From assembly GCF_012184415.1 (NCBI RefSeq), contig NZ_VTOX01000005.1:62001-126000 (forward strand): DNA of 64,000 nt, in the 5' to 3' direction. Positions 28,081 to 37,379 of the stretch are shown one piece after another. Within the stretch, counting starts at the first letter, position 1, and each line of letters begins with the position of its first letter. The stretch comes from Ramlibacter lithotrophicus. Its GTDB lineage: Bacteria > Pseudomonadota > Gammaproteobacteria > Burkholderiales > Burkholderiaceae_C. The notes below the pieces were generated by a model that had not been told where the DNA came from, did not search any database, and was given only the letters and a program-made list of their open reading frames with translations. Made by a program: the position numbers and the translations under genes.

Positions 28081-29853
28081 TCACCCGCGCGCCAGCTCCT
28101 CGGCGATCCAGTCGTCGATCACCCGCTCCAGCACGTCCAGCGGCAGCGCGCCCTGGTCGATCACGGCATTGTGGAACCGCCGCACGTCGAAGCGTGACCC
28201 CAGCCGCTGCGCCGCGCGCTCGCGCAGTTCCGCGATCTTGAGCTTGCCGATCATGTAGCCCAGCGCCTGGCCCGGGATCGACGTGTAGCGGTCGACCTCC
28301 GACGTGACGAAGCCGCGCTCCATGCCGGTGCGCTCCACCATGAAATCGATGGCCTGCTGGCGCGACCAGCCCTGGCTGTGGATGCCGGTGTCGACCACCA
28401 GCCGCGCCGCCCGGAACGCCTGCCACTGCAGGTGCCCGAACAGGCTGTACGGATCGTCGTACACGCCGATCTCGCGCCCCAGCGTCTCGGCGTAGACTGC
28501 CCAGCCTTCGACGAACGCCGTATAGCCGCCCGCGCGGCGGAACTGCGGCAGCGCGCCCAGCTCGACCGAGCGCGCGATCTGCAGGTGGTGCCCGGGCACC
28601 GCCTCGTGGGCCGTCAGCGTCGCCATCTTCCAGGTCGGGCGGGTGCGCCAGCCCAGGGTGTTGGCATTGAAGAACCCGGCGCGGGTGCCATCCAGCGCCG
28701 GGCCTTCGTAGTATTCGGCGGCGTCCGGTCCCTGGAACGAGGGCATGGCACGCACGCCGTAGGGAGCGCGCGGCAGCTGGGCGAACAGCCGCGGCAGCTC
28801 GGCATCGATCCGCTTGGCGATGGCACGGTACCCGGCCAGCAGCTCGTCGGGCGAGCGGTGGAAGTAGCGCGGATCGGTGTTCAGGTGCTCCACGAAGGCC
28901 GCGAAGCCCCGGTCGAACCCGACCTGCATCACGATCGCGTCCATCTCGGCACGGATGGCGGCCAGTTCGCGCTGGCCGATCGCATGGATCTCCGCGGGTG
29001 CAAGGCTGGTGGTGGTCGAGCGGCGCGCCAGGTACTCGTAGACGCGGGCGCCGTCGGGATAGCCGCTGAGCGCGCCGTTCGCCGGCGCGCGGCCCAGGTA
29101 CTCCCCGGCGATGAAGGCCCGCAGCCTGCGCAGCGCCGGCAGCACCTGGTCGGCGATGGCCCGGTGGGCCCGGGCCCGCAGCGCCGCCTGGTCGGCGGGC
29201 GCAATGTCGCTGCCCAGCCGCCGGAACGGCTCGGAAAAGGGCCCCGACTCCACGGGGGCGGCGAGCTGGTCGTCGATCTGGGCCAGCGAGCGCTCCAGGA
29301 CCGACCGTGCCGGCACCCAGCCGAGCGCCATGCCCCGGCGCATCAAGTCGACCTGCTGGTCCACCAGCCGCGGATAAGCCGCCATGCGCTGCAGCGCCTG
29401 CTCCGCCTGCAGCGCCGTGCGCACGGGCACGAGACGCATCAAGCCGGCGAACTCGTTCTGGGCGCCGCCGAGCGCCCCGATCATGAAGGTGCGGTACCCG
29501 GCGAACGCCTGCTGCTCCGCGCGCAGCGCGAGCTGCCGGGTGAACAGGTCCAGCGACAGCCGGTCGGCCGGGTCCAGACGCTCGCGCCGGATGGCGCGGG
29601 CCTCCTCCAGCCACTGCCGCACCAGCGCGTCGTGGGCGGCGATGGCCTCGGGCGACAGGTCCGTCAAGCGGTCGTTGAAGCGCAGGTCGCCGCGGTACGT
29701 GGCGTCCTCGGGGAAGCGGCTCGCGTTGGCTTCCCACTGCCGCTCGAACAGCGCATGCAGGGCCGCCGCCTCCTGCGGGTCCGCAGTGGCAGGCGCCGGC
29801 GCCGCGAAGGCGGTGGCCACCGCCAGTGCCGCGGCCGCCAGCAGCCGTCTCAT
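28081..29853 (-). CDS. DUF885 family putative zinc peptidase, exported
   Basis: A 590-residue protein with a signal peptide (residues 1-24, LAAAALAVATAFAAPAPATA). The DUF885 domain carries the zinc motif HEAVPGHH at residues 416-423 with the downstream EGWAVYAETLGREIG typical of the family. Members are predicted periplasmic or cell-surface metallopeptidases, probably acting on peptides. The start ATG overlaps the stop of the subtilisin-like gene by four bases (ATGA), so it is the last gene of the minus-strand peptide operon. Together with the lipoprotein protease and transporter it implies extracellular or periplasmic protein breakdown linked to uptake. Catalysis is inferred from family motifs. 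Confidence 0.88.
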   Translation of the reverse strand: MRRLLAAAALAVATAFAAPAPATADPQEAAALHALFERQWEANASRFPEDATYRGDLRFNDRLTDLSPEAIAAHDALVRQWLEEARAIRRERLDPADRLSLDLFTRQLALRAEQQAFAGYRTFMIGALGGAQNEFAGLMRLVPVRTALQAEQALQRMAAYPRLVDQQVDLMRRGMALGWVPARSVLERSLAQIDDQLAAPVESGPFSEPFRRLGSDIAPADQAALRARAHRAIADQVLPALRRLRAFIAGEYLGRAPANGALSGYPDGARVYEYLARRSTTTSLAPAEIHAIGQRELAAIRAEMDAIVMQVGFDRGFAAFVEHLNTDPRYFHRSPDELLAGYRAIAKRIDAELPRLFAQLPRAPYGVRAMPSFQGPDAAEYYEGPALDGTRAGFFNANTLGWRTRPTWKMATLTAHEAVPGHHLQIARSVELGALPQFRRAGGYTAFVEGWAVYAETLGREIGVYDDPYSLFGHLQWQAFRAARLVVDTGIHSQGWSRQQAIDFMVERTGMERGFVTSEVDRYTSIPGQALGYMIGKLKIAELRERAAQRLGSRFDVRRFHNAVIDQGALPLDVLERVIDDWIAEELARG

Positions 29854-31673
29854 GGCCGGTATCCGACGGCCGCCAGCGCCCGCGCGGGGTGCACCAGGAC
29901 GCGCCGTCCGTCCTCGCTGCGATCGGCGGTGTTGCGCATGACCGCAATCACCTCGGCAGGCTTGAGCGAGGGCTTCACCGCCAGCATCTTGGCGGCCAGG
30001 TTGGTCACCTGTGGCGAGGACATCGAGGTGCCCGACAGCGCGATGTGGCGGCCGCCCGGCACGAGGCTCTCGACCTGGTAGCCATTGGCGTGCAGCAGCA
30101 CCGTCGGACCGTAGCTGGTGAACGCGGCTTCATCGCCCGCCTTGTCCACGGCGCCGACCGCCACGACGTTGGGCAGCACGATCCCCGCGGGATAGGCGTC
30201 GTTGAACGTCGGGTCGTTCGCCGAATTGCCGGCCGACACCACGAACAGGACGTCGGGGGCGGAGGCGAGCGCCGCGGTGAGCGCTTTCAGGTGCAGGTCG
30301 AAGTACTGGCGCGCCAGCGCCTTGCGCTCGGCGAGGTCCTTGCCGATGCCGCAGGATTCCAGCGCCACTTCGTAGCTGCGCAGGTTGCCGCCCCAGCTCA
30401 TGTTCACGACGCGCGCGCCGGTCTGCCGCGCGAACGCCACGTAGCGGGCGAAATTGGCCGCGCCGCGCTCCTCGAGCTCCCGGGTCGGGCAGGGATCGGG
30501 CAGGAGCGTGTGGCCGAACTCGATCCGCGCGTTGGCGAGCCGGGCGTAGGGGTTGCCGGCCATCGCGATGCCGGCAACGTGCGTACCGTGCTGGTACACG
30601 CCGACCAGCTGCAGCTCCTCCGTCACGGTCTTGTACTGCGCGGGCGGCAGCGTCGACAGGAGCGTCTTGACCGCATTCGCCTCGGGGCTGTCGATGTCCG
30701 CGCCCAGGTCCGACAGGCCCTTGCTGCGATCGAGCAGCGCCGGCAGGCGCGAACGCAATTCCGTTGGGATTGGCTTGAGCGGTTCGGCCGAGGGCAGCGC
30801 GAAACGGTCGAAGGCGATCAGCGCCGGCGCTGCGCCCTGCTCCACCAGCCGGGCCGGGAACAGCGCGGTGTCCACGCCGCTGTCCCAGACCACGACGGGC
30901 ACCGGCGCATAGGGCCGGCCGGCCGGCAGCGTGACGTCGCGCGCGGCCCAGATGTCGGGTTTGTCGACCTTGTTCGCGAGCAGGTAGCGGCCGTAGGCTT
31001 CGACCAGCGCCGCCTTCAGCGGCAGGTTGAATTCCAGCGAATAGCGTGCCGAAACCAGCGCCGGCACCATGTCCGAGCTGAGGTGGCCGGTGCGTGAGGC
31101 GACCGGCTGCAGCACGTTGCGCACCCGCCCCAGCGCCACGGTTTCGCCGAGGGTCTCCATGCCGGCCTTCGCACGCTGGATGTCGTTGCGGATCACCGGG
31201 TAGGGCAGGCGCGCGAGTTCTTCCGCGACGTGGCGCGCCACCTCGGCCTGGTACGCCGGCGTGTTGCGCTCCCCGGTCTTCTTCACCGCGGCCACGATGG
31301 CCCGCACCACCATGCCGGACAGCAGCTTGTCCGCCGGCTTCTCCTGCAGCACCCGGATCTGCTCGGAGCGGCGCAGCGCCTCGTCCCAGCGGCCCTCGAT
31401 CAGGTCGAGCATCATCACCAGCCCGAGCAACTGGCGCCGCGTGGCGTGTTCCGCGATGTCGTACCCGGCCAGGGTGGCCTCGGTGTCGCGCCGCACGTCA
31501 CGCGCGAGCGCCGCGAAGCGCTCCGGATCGCGCACCAGCGGTTCGAGCTCGGCCGGCACCGGGTACGTGAAGCGCGGCAGGTCGGCCGCCTTCTCGACGC
31601 GCTTGGGCGGCGCCGAGCAGGCGGTCGCCAGCGCCAGCGACGCGAGCAGCGCCAGCCGCCAGCGCGCGCTCAT
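29850..31673 (-). CDS. Subtilisin-like (S8) protease lipoprotein
   Basis: A 607-residue protein with lipobox LATAC and the lipidated Cys at residue 19. An uncharacterised region of about 240 residues with alpha-helical character comes first. The S8 catalytic residues follow: Asp264 (VVVWDSGVD), His362 (HGTHVAG), the oxyanion Asn483 (SAGNS) and Ser550 (SGTSMSSP). The 98-residue gap between Asp and His is long for subtilisins. No typical I9 propeptide is recognised. It is therefore probably a membrane-bound periplasmic or surface protease. It overlaps the ATPase gene upstream and the DUF885 gene downstream, each by four bases, implying strict co-expression with peptide import. Confidence 0.88.
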   Translation of the reverse strand: MSARWRLALLASLALATACSAPPKRVEKAADLPRFTYPVPAELEPLVRDPERFAALARDVRRDTEATLAGYDIAEHATRRQLLGLVMMLDLIEGRWDEALRRSEQIRVLQEKPADKLLSGMVVRAIVAAVKKTGERNTPAYQAEVARHVAEELARLPYPVIRNDIQRAKAGMETLGETVALGRVRNVLQPVASRTGHLSSDMVPALVSARYSLEFNLPLKAALVEAYGRYLLANKVDKPDIWAARDVTLPAGRPYAPVPVVVWDSGVDTALFPARLVEQGAAPALIAFDRFALPSAEPLKPIPTELRSRLPALLDRSKGLSDLGADIDSPEANAVKTLLSTLPPAQYKTVTEELQLVGVYQHGTHVAGIAMAGNPYARLANARIEFGHTLLPDPCPTRELEERGAANFARYVAFARQTGARVVNMSWGGNLRSYEVALESCGIGKDLAERKALARQYFDLHLKALTAALASAPDVLFVVSAGNSANDPTFNDAYPAGIVLPNVVAVGAVDKAGDEAAFTSYGPTVLLHANGYQVESLVPGGRHIALSGTSMSSPQVTNLAAKMLAVKPSLKPAEVIAVMRNTADRSEDGRRVLVHPARALAAVGYRP

Positions 31674-33364
31674 GCCGGCACCACCGCGGCCGCGGCGCCG
31701 TGCACGTCCCCGCGCGGGATCGCGGCCAGCAGCTGCTGGGTGTATGGGTGCTTCGGGCTGCGGTAGATCTCGTCCGAGGCACCGCGCTCGACGATCTCGC
31801 CGTTGCTCATGACCAGGATGTCGTCGGCCATGTACTTCACGACGGCCAGGTCGTGGCTGATGAAGAGGTAGGTCAGGCCGAATTCCTCCTGCAGGTCCAG
31901 CAGCAGGTTCAGCACCGTCGCCTGCACGCTGACGTCCAGCGCGCTGACGCTCTCGTCGCACACGATGATCTCCGGCTGCATGGTGAGGCAGCGCGCGATC
32001 GCGATGCGCTGGCGCTGCCCGCCTGAGAACTCGTGCGGGTACTTGCCGAAGGCGGTGGCCGGCAGGCCCACCTTCTCCAGCCAGCCCAACGCGAGGCGGG
32101 CGCGCTCGTCCTCGCCCGCGCCGATGCCGTGCAGCCGCATCGGCTCCATCAGGATCTGGCCGACGGTGAAGCGCGGATTCAGGCTCGCGTACGGGTTCTG
32201 GAAGATGATCTGGATGCGACGGCGGTACGGCTGAAGCTCGCGCGCGGCCAGCGTCGCCAGGTCGCGGCCTTCGAACATGATGCGCCCGGTGCTCGCCGGC
32301 GTGAGGCGCGTGAGCATCATGCCGATGGTGGTCTTGCCGGATCCCGACTCGCCCACCACCCCCAGCGTGCGGCCCTTGTGCAGCACGAAATCGGCGGACT
32401 TCACGGCATCGATCTGCTTGTGCCGGAAAAGTCCTTCCTTCAGGCGGTACGCCTTGGACAGCCCGGCCACCTCGATCAGCGGCGCGCCGGCGACCGGCAC
32501 GGGGCTGCGCTCCTGCGTCTGCAGCGGCCGGTTGTTGACGATGTCATCGATCACCGGCAGCCGGCGCGGCCGCGCGTCCAGGCGCGGCCGGCAGGCCAGC
32601 AGCGCGCGCGTGTAGGAGTCCCGCGGGGCGCGGAATACCTCGCCGATGTCGCCGGCCTCGCGCACTTCGCCATGGCGCATCACCACGATGTTGCGCGCGA
32701 CCTCCCCCACCAGCGCCAGGTCGTGGCTGATGAAGAGGATGCTCATCTTCTTGCGTTCCTGCAGGCCGGCCAGCAGGTCGACGATCTGGCGCTGCACCGT
32801 CACGTCCAATGCCGTCGTGGGCTCGTCGGCGATCAGCAATTTGGGCTCGCAGGCGATCGCGATCGCGATCATCACCCGCTGCTGCTGCCCGCCGGAGAGC
32901 TCGTGCGGATACGAGTCGAGCCGCGCCCGCGGCTCGGGGATGCCGACCTCGGCCAGCAGTTCCAGCGCGCGCTCGCGCGCCTGCCGCCCCGACAGCCCGG
33001 CGTGGATGCGCAGCACCTCGGCGATCTGCTCGCCCACCGGGAACACGGGGTTCAGCGAGCTCATGGGCTCCTGGAACACGACCGAGATGTCCTTGCCGCG
33101 CAGCGAGCGCATCTCCTCCTGGCTGGCGTGCAGCAGGTCGCGGCCCTGGTACAGCACGCGGCTGGCCGGGTCGACGATGGCGTTGTCGGGCAGCAGCCGC
33201 ACGATGCTCATCGCGCTGACGCTCTTGCCCGAGCCGCTCTCGCCGACCAGCGCCACGCTGGTGCTGGCGGGGATGTCGAAACTGACGCCGCGCACGGCCT
33301 CGTGCGTCTCCTGGCCCAGGCGGAACGCGACGCGCAGGTCGCGCACTTGGATGAGTGATTCCAT
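31670..33364 (-). CDS. Peptide ABC transporter, double ATP-binding protein (YejF-like)
   Basis: A 564-residue protein with two complete ABC ATPase domains in tandem, as in YejF or DdpD/F fusions. Walker A motifs are GESGSGKS near residue 40 and GESGSGKT in the second half. The ABC signatures are LSGGQQQR and FSGGQRQR. Walker B motifs are [12 protein letters not shown] and IIVCDESVSALD. It powers import through the two permeases encoded just upstream in the same direction. The second Walker B has Ser after Glu, common in the OppF half. The ATG at 33364 has weak Shine-Dalgarno support and lies 11 bases after the permease stop. Confidence 0.93.
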   Translation of the reverse strand: MESLIQVRDLRVAFRLGQETHEAVRGVSFDIPASTSVALVGESGSGKSVSAMSIVRLLPDNAIVDPASRVLYQGRDLLHASQEEMRSLRGKDISVVFQEPMSSLNPVFPVGEQIAEVLRIHAGLSGRQARERALELLAEVGIPEPRARLDSYPHELSGGQQQRVMIAIAIACEPKLLIADEPTTALDVTVQRQIVDLLAGLQERKKMSILFISHDLALVGEVARNIVVMRHGEVREAGDIGEVFRAPRDSYTRALLACRPRLDARPRRLPVIDDIVNNRPLQTQERSPVPVAGAPLIEVAGLSKAYRLKEGLFRHKQIDAVKSADFVLHKGRTLGVVGESGSGKTTIGMMLTRLTPASTGRIMFEGRDLATLAARELQPYRRRIQIIFQNPYASLNPRFTVGQILMEPMRLHGIGAGEDERARLALGWLEKVGLPATAFGKYPHEFSGGQRQRIAIARCLTMQPEIIVCDESVSALDVSVQATVLNLLLDLQEEFGLTYLFISHDLAVVKYMADDILVMSNGEIVERGASDEIYRSPKHPYTQQLLAAIPRGDVHGAAAAVVPA

Positions 33365-33375
33365 CGGAGGCCTCG

Positions 33376-34485
33376 TCAACGCAGTTTCGGGTCCATGGCG
33401 TCGCGCAGCGCGTCGGTCAGCAACGCGAACGCCGTGACGAAGGTCGCCATGAACGCGGTGGCGGTGGCCAGCTGCCACCACTTGCCCAGCACCAGCTCGG
33501 TCTGGGCTTCGGCCAGCATGGTGCCCCAGCTGACCATGTCGATCGGAACGCCCATGCCCAGGAAGGAAAGGATCACTTCGGCCTTGATGAAGCCGACGAC
33601 GTGCAGGCTCATCTGCACCAGCACCACGTGGCTCACGTTGGGCAGGATGTGCCCGAACATGCGCGCGCCGTGCCCGGCGCCGATCGCCTCCGCCGCGCGC
33701 ACGTACTCGCGCGAACGGTGCTTCATGTACTCGGCGCGCACCAGCCGGTAGATGCCGGTCCAGCCGACCACGCCCAGGATGATCACCACCGGCATGATGC
33801 CGCTGGAGAAGGTCTTGGCGAGCGGGCCGGACTTGAACACCGCCGCCAGCGCGAAGATCAGCAGGATGTAGGGCACCGAGGTGAAGACGTTGTAGACCCA
33901 CTCGAGGAAGTCGCCGGTCTTCCCGCCAAAGTAGCCGCCCAGCGCTCCCAGCACCGTGCCGATCAGCGTCGCCAGCAGCGCCGCGGCGATGCCCACGAGG
34001 ATGGAGACCTGCGCCCCCTTGATCGCCTTGTCCAGCACGTCGCGGCCCAGCCGGTCGCCGCCGAACGCCAGCGTCGGCGCGCGCTCCACGACGACGGTCT
34101 TCACTTCGGATGCCCGCCTGGCCCATTCGGCATAGCGCGGCGCCAGCGGGTCCACGTCGGACAGGTCGACGTTGGGCGGCTGCTTCTGCGCGACGGCGAC
34201 TTCCTGCCGCGCGTCGGCGCCCACCACGTGCGGCGGCGCGAACGGCTCGCCCACCTCGCGCTGCCAGCCGTCGGCCAGCACCCCGAACTGCGCCAGCAGC
34301 ACCAGCGCGAGGAACAGGGCCACCACCACCAGCGACACCATGCCGACACGGTCGCGGCGCAGGCGGATCCAGGCCTGCATCCAGACGCCGGGCGACTTCG
34401 GCAGCGCGGCCAGCGTAGGGGCGGAGCCAGTGGCCGGGGGCATGATCTCGGGCGCGGCGCCCGGCACCGGAGGAACGGCGCTCAC
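33376..34485 (-). CDS. Peptide ABC transporter permease (YejE/DppC-like)
   Basis: A 369-residue inner-membrane permease. After a 35-residue cytoplasmic Pro-rich tail come transmembrane helix 1 (VGMVSLVVVALFLALVLLAQFGVL), a long periplasmic loop of about 90 residues typical of YejE, and the five-helix core. The EAA loop contacting the ATPase reads EYVRAAEAIGAGHGARMFGHILPN. The start is GTG at 34483-34485, overlapping the stop of the upstream permease as GTGA, which indicates translational coupling. The extended periplasmic loop distinguishes it from the OppC-like permease at 39985-40902. Confidence 0.92.
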   Translation of the reverse strand: MSAVPPVPGAAPEIMPPATGSAPTLAALPKSPGVWMQAWIRLRRDRVGMVSLVVVALFLALVLLAQFGVLADGWQREVGEPFAPPHVVGADARQEVAVAQKQPPNVDLSDVDPLAPRYAEWARRASEVKTVVVERAPTLAFGGDRLGRDVLDKAIKGAQVSILVGIAAALLATLIGTVLGALGGYFGGKTGDFLEWVYNVFTSVPYILLIFALAAVFKSGPLAKTFSSGIMPVVIILGVVGWTGIYRLVRAEYMKHRSREYVRAAEAIGAGHGARMFGHILPNVSHVVLVQMSLHVVGFIKAEVILSFLGMGVPIDMVSWGTMLAEAQTELVLGKWWQLATATAFMATFVTAFALLTDALRDAMDPKLR

Positions 34486-35420
34486 TTGAGCACCACCCGC
34501 GGGTCGACGAACTTGTAGAGGACGTCGGTCACGAGGTTGATCACCATCGTCAGGGCCGCCAGGTAGATCGTCACGGCCTGGATCACCGGGTAGTCGCTGC
34601 GTCCTACGGCCTGGTACACCTCGCGCCCGAGGCCGGGCACCGAGAAGAACACCTCGATCAGGAAGGAGCCGATGAAGACGCCGGGCAACTGGGTGGCGAC
34701 GTTGGTGAGGATCGGGATCATCGCGTTGCGCAGGACGTGCTTGAACAGGATCGTCCGCTCGGGAACGCCCTTGGCGCGGGCCGTGCGCACGTAGTCGTGG
34801 CCGATCTCGTCCAGGAAGAAGCTGCGGTACAGGCGGGTCTGCGGCGCCAGGCTGACCAGCACGGCCAGCAGCACGGGCAGCGGCGCATAGACCAGGAGGT
34901 TGGTCCAGACGCTGTGGCTCCAGCCCTGGACAGGGAACCAGCCGAGCCGGAACGCGAACACGTACTGGCCGATGATCACGTACACCAGGAAGCTGATCGA
35001 CAGGGCCACCGTGGAGATGATCATCACCGCGCGGTCGGTGAGGCTGCCACGCACGTAAGCCACGGCCATGCCGGCGGCGATCGCGAGCACCACTTCCAGC
35101 ACCAGGATCGGGATCATGATCGTGAGCGTGGCGGGCAGGCGCGTGACGAAGATGTTGGAGACCGCCTCGTTGGTCGCCCAGCTGCGGCCCCAGTCGAAAG
35201 TGGCGACCTTGGTCACAAACAGCCAGAGCTGCTCGACGACCGGCTTGTTCAGCCCCAGCTGGGTGCGGATGGACTCGATCTGTTCCGCCGAAGCCTGCAG
35301 GCCCCCGAGAATCTCGGCCGGGTCGCCGCCGAAATACTTGAAGAGGAAGAACACCAGCAGGATCACGCCGGCCAGGGTGGGGATCATCTGCAGGATCCGC
35401 CGCAAGAGGTAAGAGAACAT
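34482..35420 (-). CDS. Peptide ABC transporter permease (YejB/DppB-like)
   Basis: A 312-residue inner-membrane permease starting MFSYLLRRILQMIPTLAGVILLVFFLF, the typical DppB-type first helix. The EAA loop is DYVRTARAKGVPERTILFKHVLRN. It is the first gene of the minus-strand importer operon. I preferred ATG 35420 because family members begin here; a GTG 39 bases upstream would add MPDRAPRDPRKSW. Neither start has a strong Shine-Dalgarno sequence. The 121 bases between this gene and the divergent receptor gene must contain both promoters; no clear boxes stand out. Confidence 0.92.
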   Translation of the reverse strand: MFSYLLRRILQMIPTLAGVILLVFFLFKYFGGDPAEILGGLQASAEQIESIRTQLGLNKPVVEQLWLFVTKVATFDWGRSWATNEAVSNIFVTRLPATLTIMIPILVLEVVLAIAAGMAVAYVRGSLTDRAVMIISTVALSISFLVYVIIGQYVFAFRLGWFPVQGWSHSVWTNLLVYAPLPVLLAVLVSLAPQTRLYRSFFLDEIGHDYVRTARAKGVPERTILFKHVLRNAMIPILTNVATQLPGVFIGSFLIEVFFSVPGLGREVYQAVGRSDYPVIQAVTIYLAALTMVINLVTDVLYKFVDPRVVLK

Positions 35421-35541
35421 CCAGGACTTTCTTGGGTCCCTCGGCGCCCGGTCCGGCACCTTAGGGGAAACCGCTCGTGGCAGGCTTCAGGGCGGGCATT
35501 ATGCTTGCGGCTTCAAGTTTCCCGTATTGGTGTTTCCAAGA

Positions 35542-37356
35542 ATGATCAAGAGCCACTGGGCACTGGCCACCAGCCTGTGCCTGGCCTGGGGTGCTATCGC
35601 GCCCGCCCTGGCCCAGACTGCCGCCCCCCCGCCCGAGAAGGTGCTGCGCTACGCGTTTCCCGTCGCCGAGACCGGATTCGATCCGCCGCAGCTGTCGGAC
35701 CTGTATTCCCGCATCATCACGGCCAACATCTTCGACGCGCTGTACGGATACGACTACCTGTCGCGGCCGGCGCGGATCAAGCCGAACCTGGCGCAAGGCA
35801 TGCCGGCGGTCTCGGCGGACTTCCGCACCTACACCGTCACGCTGCGTCGCGGCATCCACTTCGCCGACGACCCGGCGTTCGGCGGCAGGAAGCGCGAGGT
35901 GACGGCACAGGACGTCGTCTACACCTACAAGCGCATCTTCGACCCGAAGACCAAGAGCCCGAGCCTGAGCGGCCTGCAGGAGGAGAAGATCCTGGGCATG
36001 GACGACCTGCGCAGGAAGGCGCAGGCGAACGGCAGCTTCGACTACGACACCGAGATCGAGGGCCTGCGGGCTCTGGACCGCTACACGGTGCAGTTCCGGC
36101 TGGAGCAGCCGCGCCCCCGGTTCATCCACACGCTCTCCGACCCGGGGATCCTGGGGATCATGGCGCGGGAGGTGGTGGAGAAGTATGGCGACCAGATCAT
36201 GGAGCACCCGGTGGGCACCGGCGCCTTCATGCTGGCCGAGTGGCAGCGCTCCTCCAGGATCACGCTGGTGCGCAACCCGAACTACCGCGAGGAGTTCTAC
36301 GACGAGCAACCGGACCCGAAGGACCCGGAGTCGGTGGCGATCGCCGCCCGGATGAAGGGCAAGCGGCTGCCGCTGCTGGACAAGGTGGTCGTGTCGATCA
36401 TCGACGAGCCGCAGCCGCGCTGGCTGTCGTTCCTGAACGGCGAACACGACCTGATGGAGCGGCTGCCGCAGAACTTCGCGACGCACGCCATCCCGAACAA
36501 CAAGCTGGCGCCCAACCTCGCCAGGCGCGGAATCCAGATGGAGCGGGTCCCGCTGTCGGACATCACGATGTTCTTCTTCCGGATGGACCACCCGCTGGTG
36601 GGCGGCTACACGCCGGAGAAGGTGGCGCTGCGGCGGGCGATCAACCTCGCCTACAACAGCGAAGAGGAAGTGCGGCTGCCGCGGCGCGGCCAGGCGATCG
36701 TGGCCCAGGGCTTCGTGATGCCCAACACCGGCAGCTTCGATCCGCAGTTCCGCTCCGAGATGGGCACGCACGACCGGGCCCGGGCCGTCGCGCTGCTGGA
36801 CATGTTCGGCTACGTGGACAGGGACGGGGACGGCTGGCGCGACCAGCCGGACGGCCAGCCGCTGGTGCTGGAGTACGAGACGCTGGGCACCGCCGACTAC
36901 CGCGAACTCGATGAAGTCCTCAAGAAGAACCTGGACGCCGTCGGAATCCGGATCGTGTTCCGCATCGGCAAGTGGCCCGAGCAGCTGAAGGCCGCCCGCG
37001 CCGGCAAGCTGATGATGTGGGGCGTGGGCCTCTCGGCCAGCAGCCCCGACAGCGGCCCGGTGCTGGAGCGCGGCTACAGCAAGGCCTGGGGCCAGGGCAA
37101 CCTCGCGCGCTTTTCCAACAAGCAGTTCGACGAGCTGTACCAGAAGCAGAGCCAGATGCCCGACGGGCCCGAGCGCGACAAGGTGATCCAGGACGCGGTC
37201 CGCATCCTGGTGGCGTACATGCCTTACAAGGTGCGCACCCACCGCATCGGCACCGACCTGATGCAGCCCTGGCTGGTGGGGTACAAACGGCATCCCAACG
37301 CCCGCGAGTTCTGGCGCTACGTCGACGTCGACACCGCCAGGCTGCCCAAACAATGA
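35542..37356 (+). CDS. Periplasmic peptide-binding protein (YejA-like)
   Basis: A 604-residue extracellular solute-binding family 5 protein with a signal peptide (about residues 1-24, ending ALAQ). The sequence shows the SBP_bac_5 core: YRNPNYREEFY-type strands, HPLVGGYTPEKVALRRAINLAYN, and a YKRHPNAREFWRY end. It is probably the receptor for the divergent Yej-like importer, since the following opp-type operon has its own receptor. The start at ATG 35542 excludes five residues of a possible upstream start. It ends in an ATGA overlap with a possible, less likely, start of the next gene. Confidence 0.88.
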   Translation: MIKSHWALATSLCLAWGAIAPALAQTAAPPPEKVLRYAFPVAETGFDPPQLSDLYSRIITANIFDALYGYDYLSRPARIKPNLAQGMPAVSADFRTYTVTLRRGIHFADDPAFGGRKREVTAQDVVYTYKRIFDPKTKSPSLSGLQEEKILGMDDLRRKAQANGSFDYDTEIEGLRALDRYTVQFRLEQPRPRFIHTLSDPGILGIMAREVVEKYGDQIMEHPVGTGAFMLAEWQRSSRITLVRNPNYREEFYDEQPDPKDPESVAIAARMKGKRLPLLDKVVVSIIDEPQPRWLSFLNGEHDLMERLPQNFATHAIPNNKLAPNLARRGIQMERVPLSDITMFFFRMDHPLVGGYTPEKVALRRAINLAYNSEEEVRLPRRGQAIVAQGFVMPNTGSFDPQFRSEMGTHDRARAVALLDMFGYVDRDGDGWRDQPDGQPLVLEYETLGTADYRELDEVLKKNLDAVGIRIVFRIGKWPEQLKAARAGKLMMWGVGLSASSPDSGPVLERGYSKAWGQGNLARFSNKQFDELYQKQSQMPDGPERDKVIQDAVRILVAYMPYKVRTHRIGTDLMQPWLVGYKRHPNAREFWRYVDVDTARLPKQ

Positions 37357-37379
37357 GAATCGGCACCGAGGAATCGACC

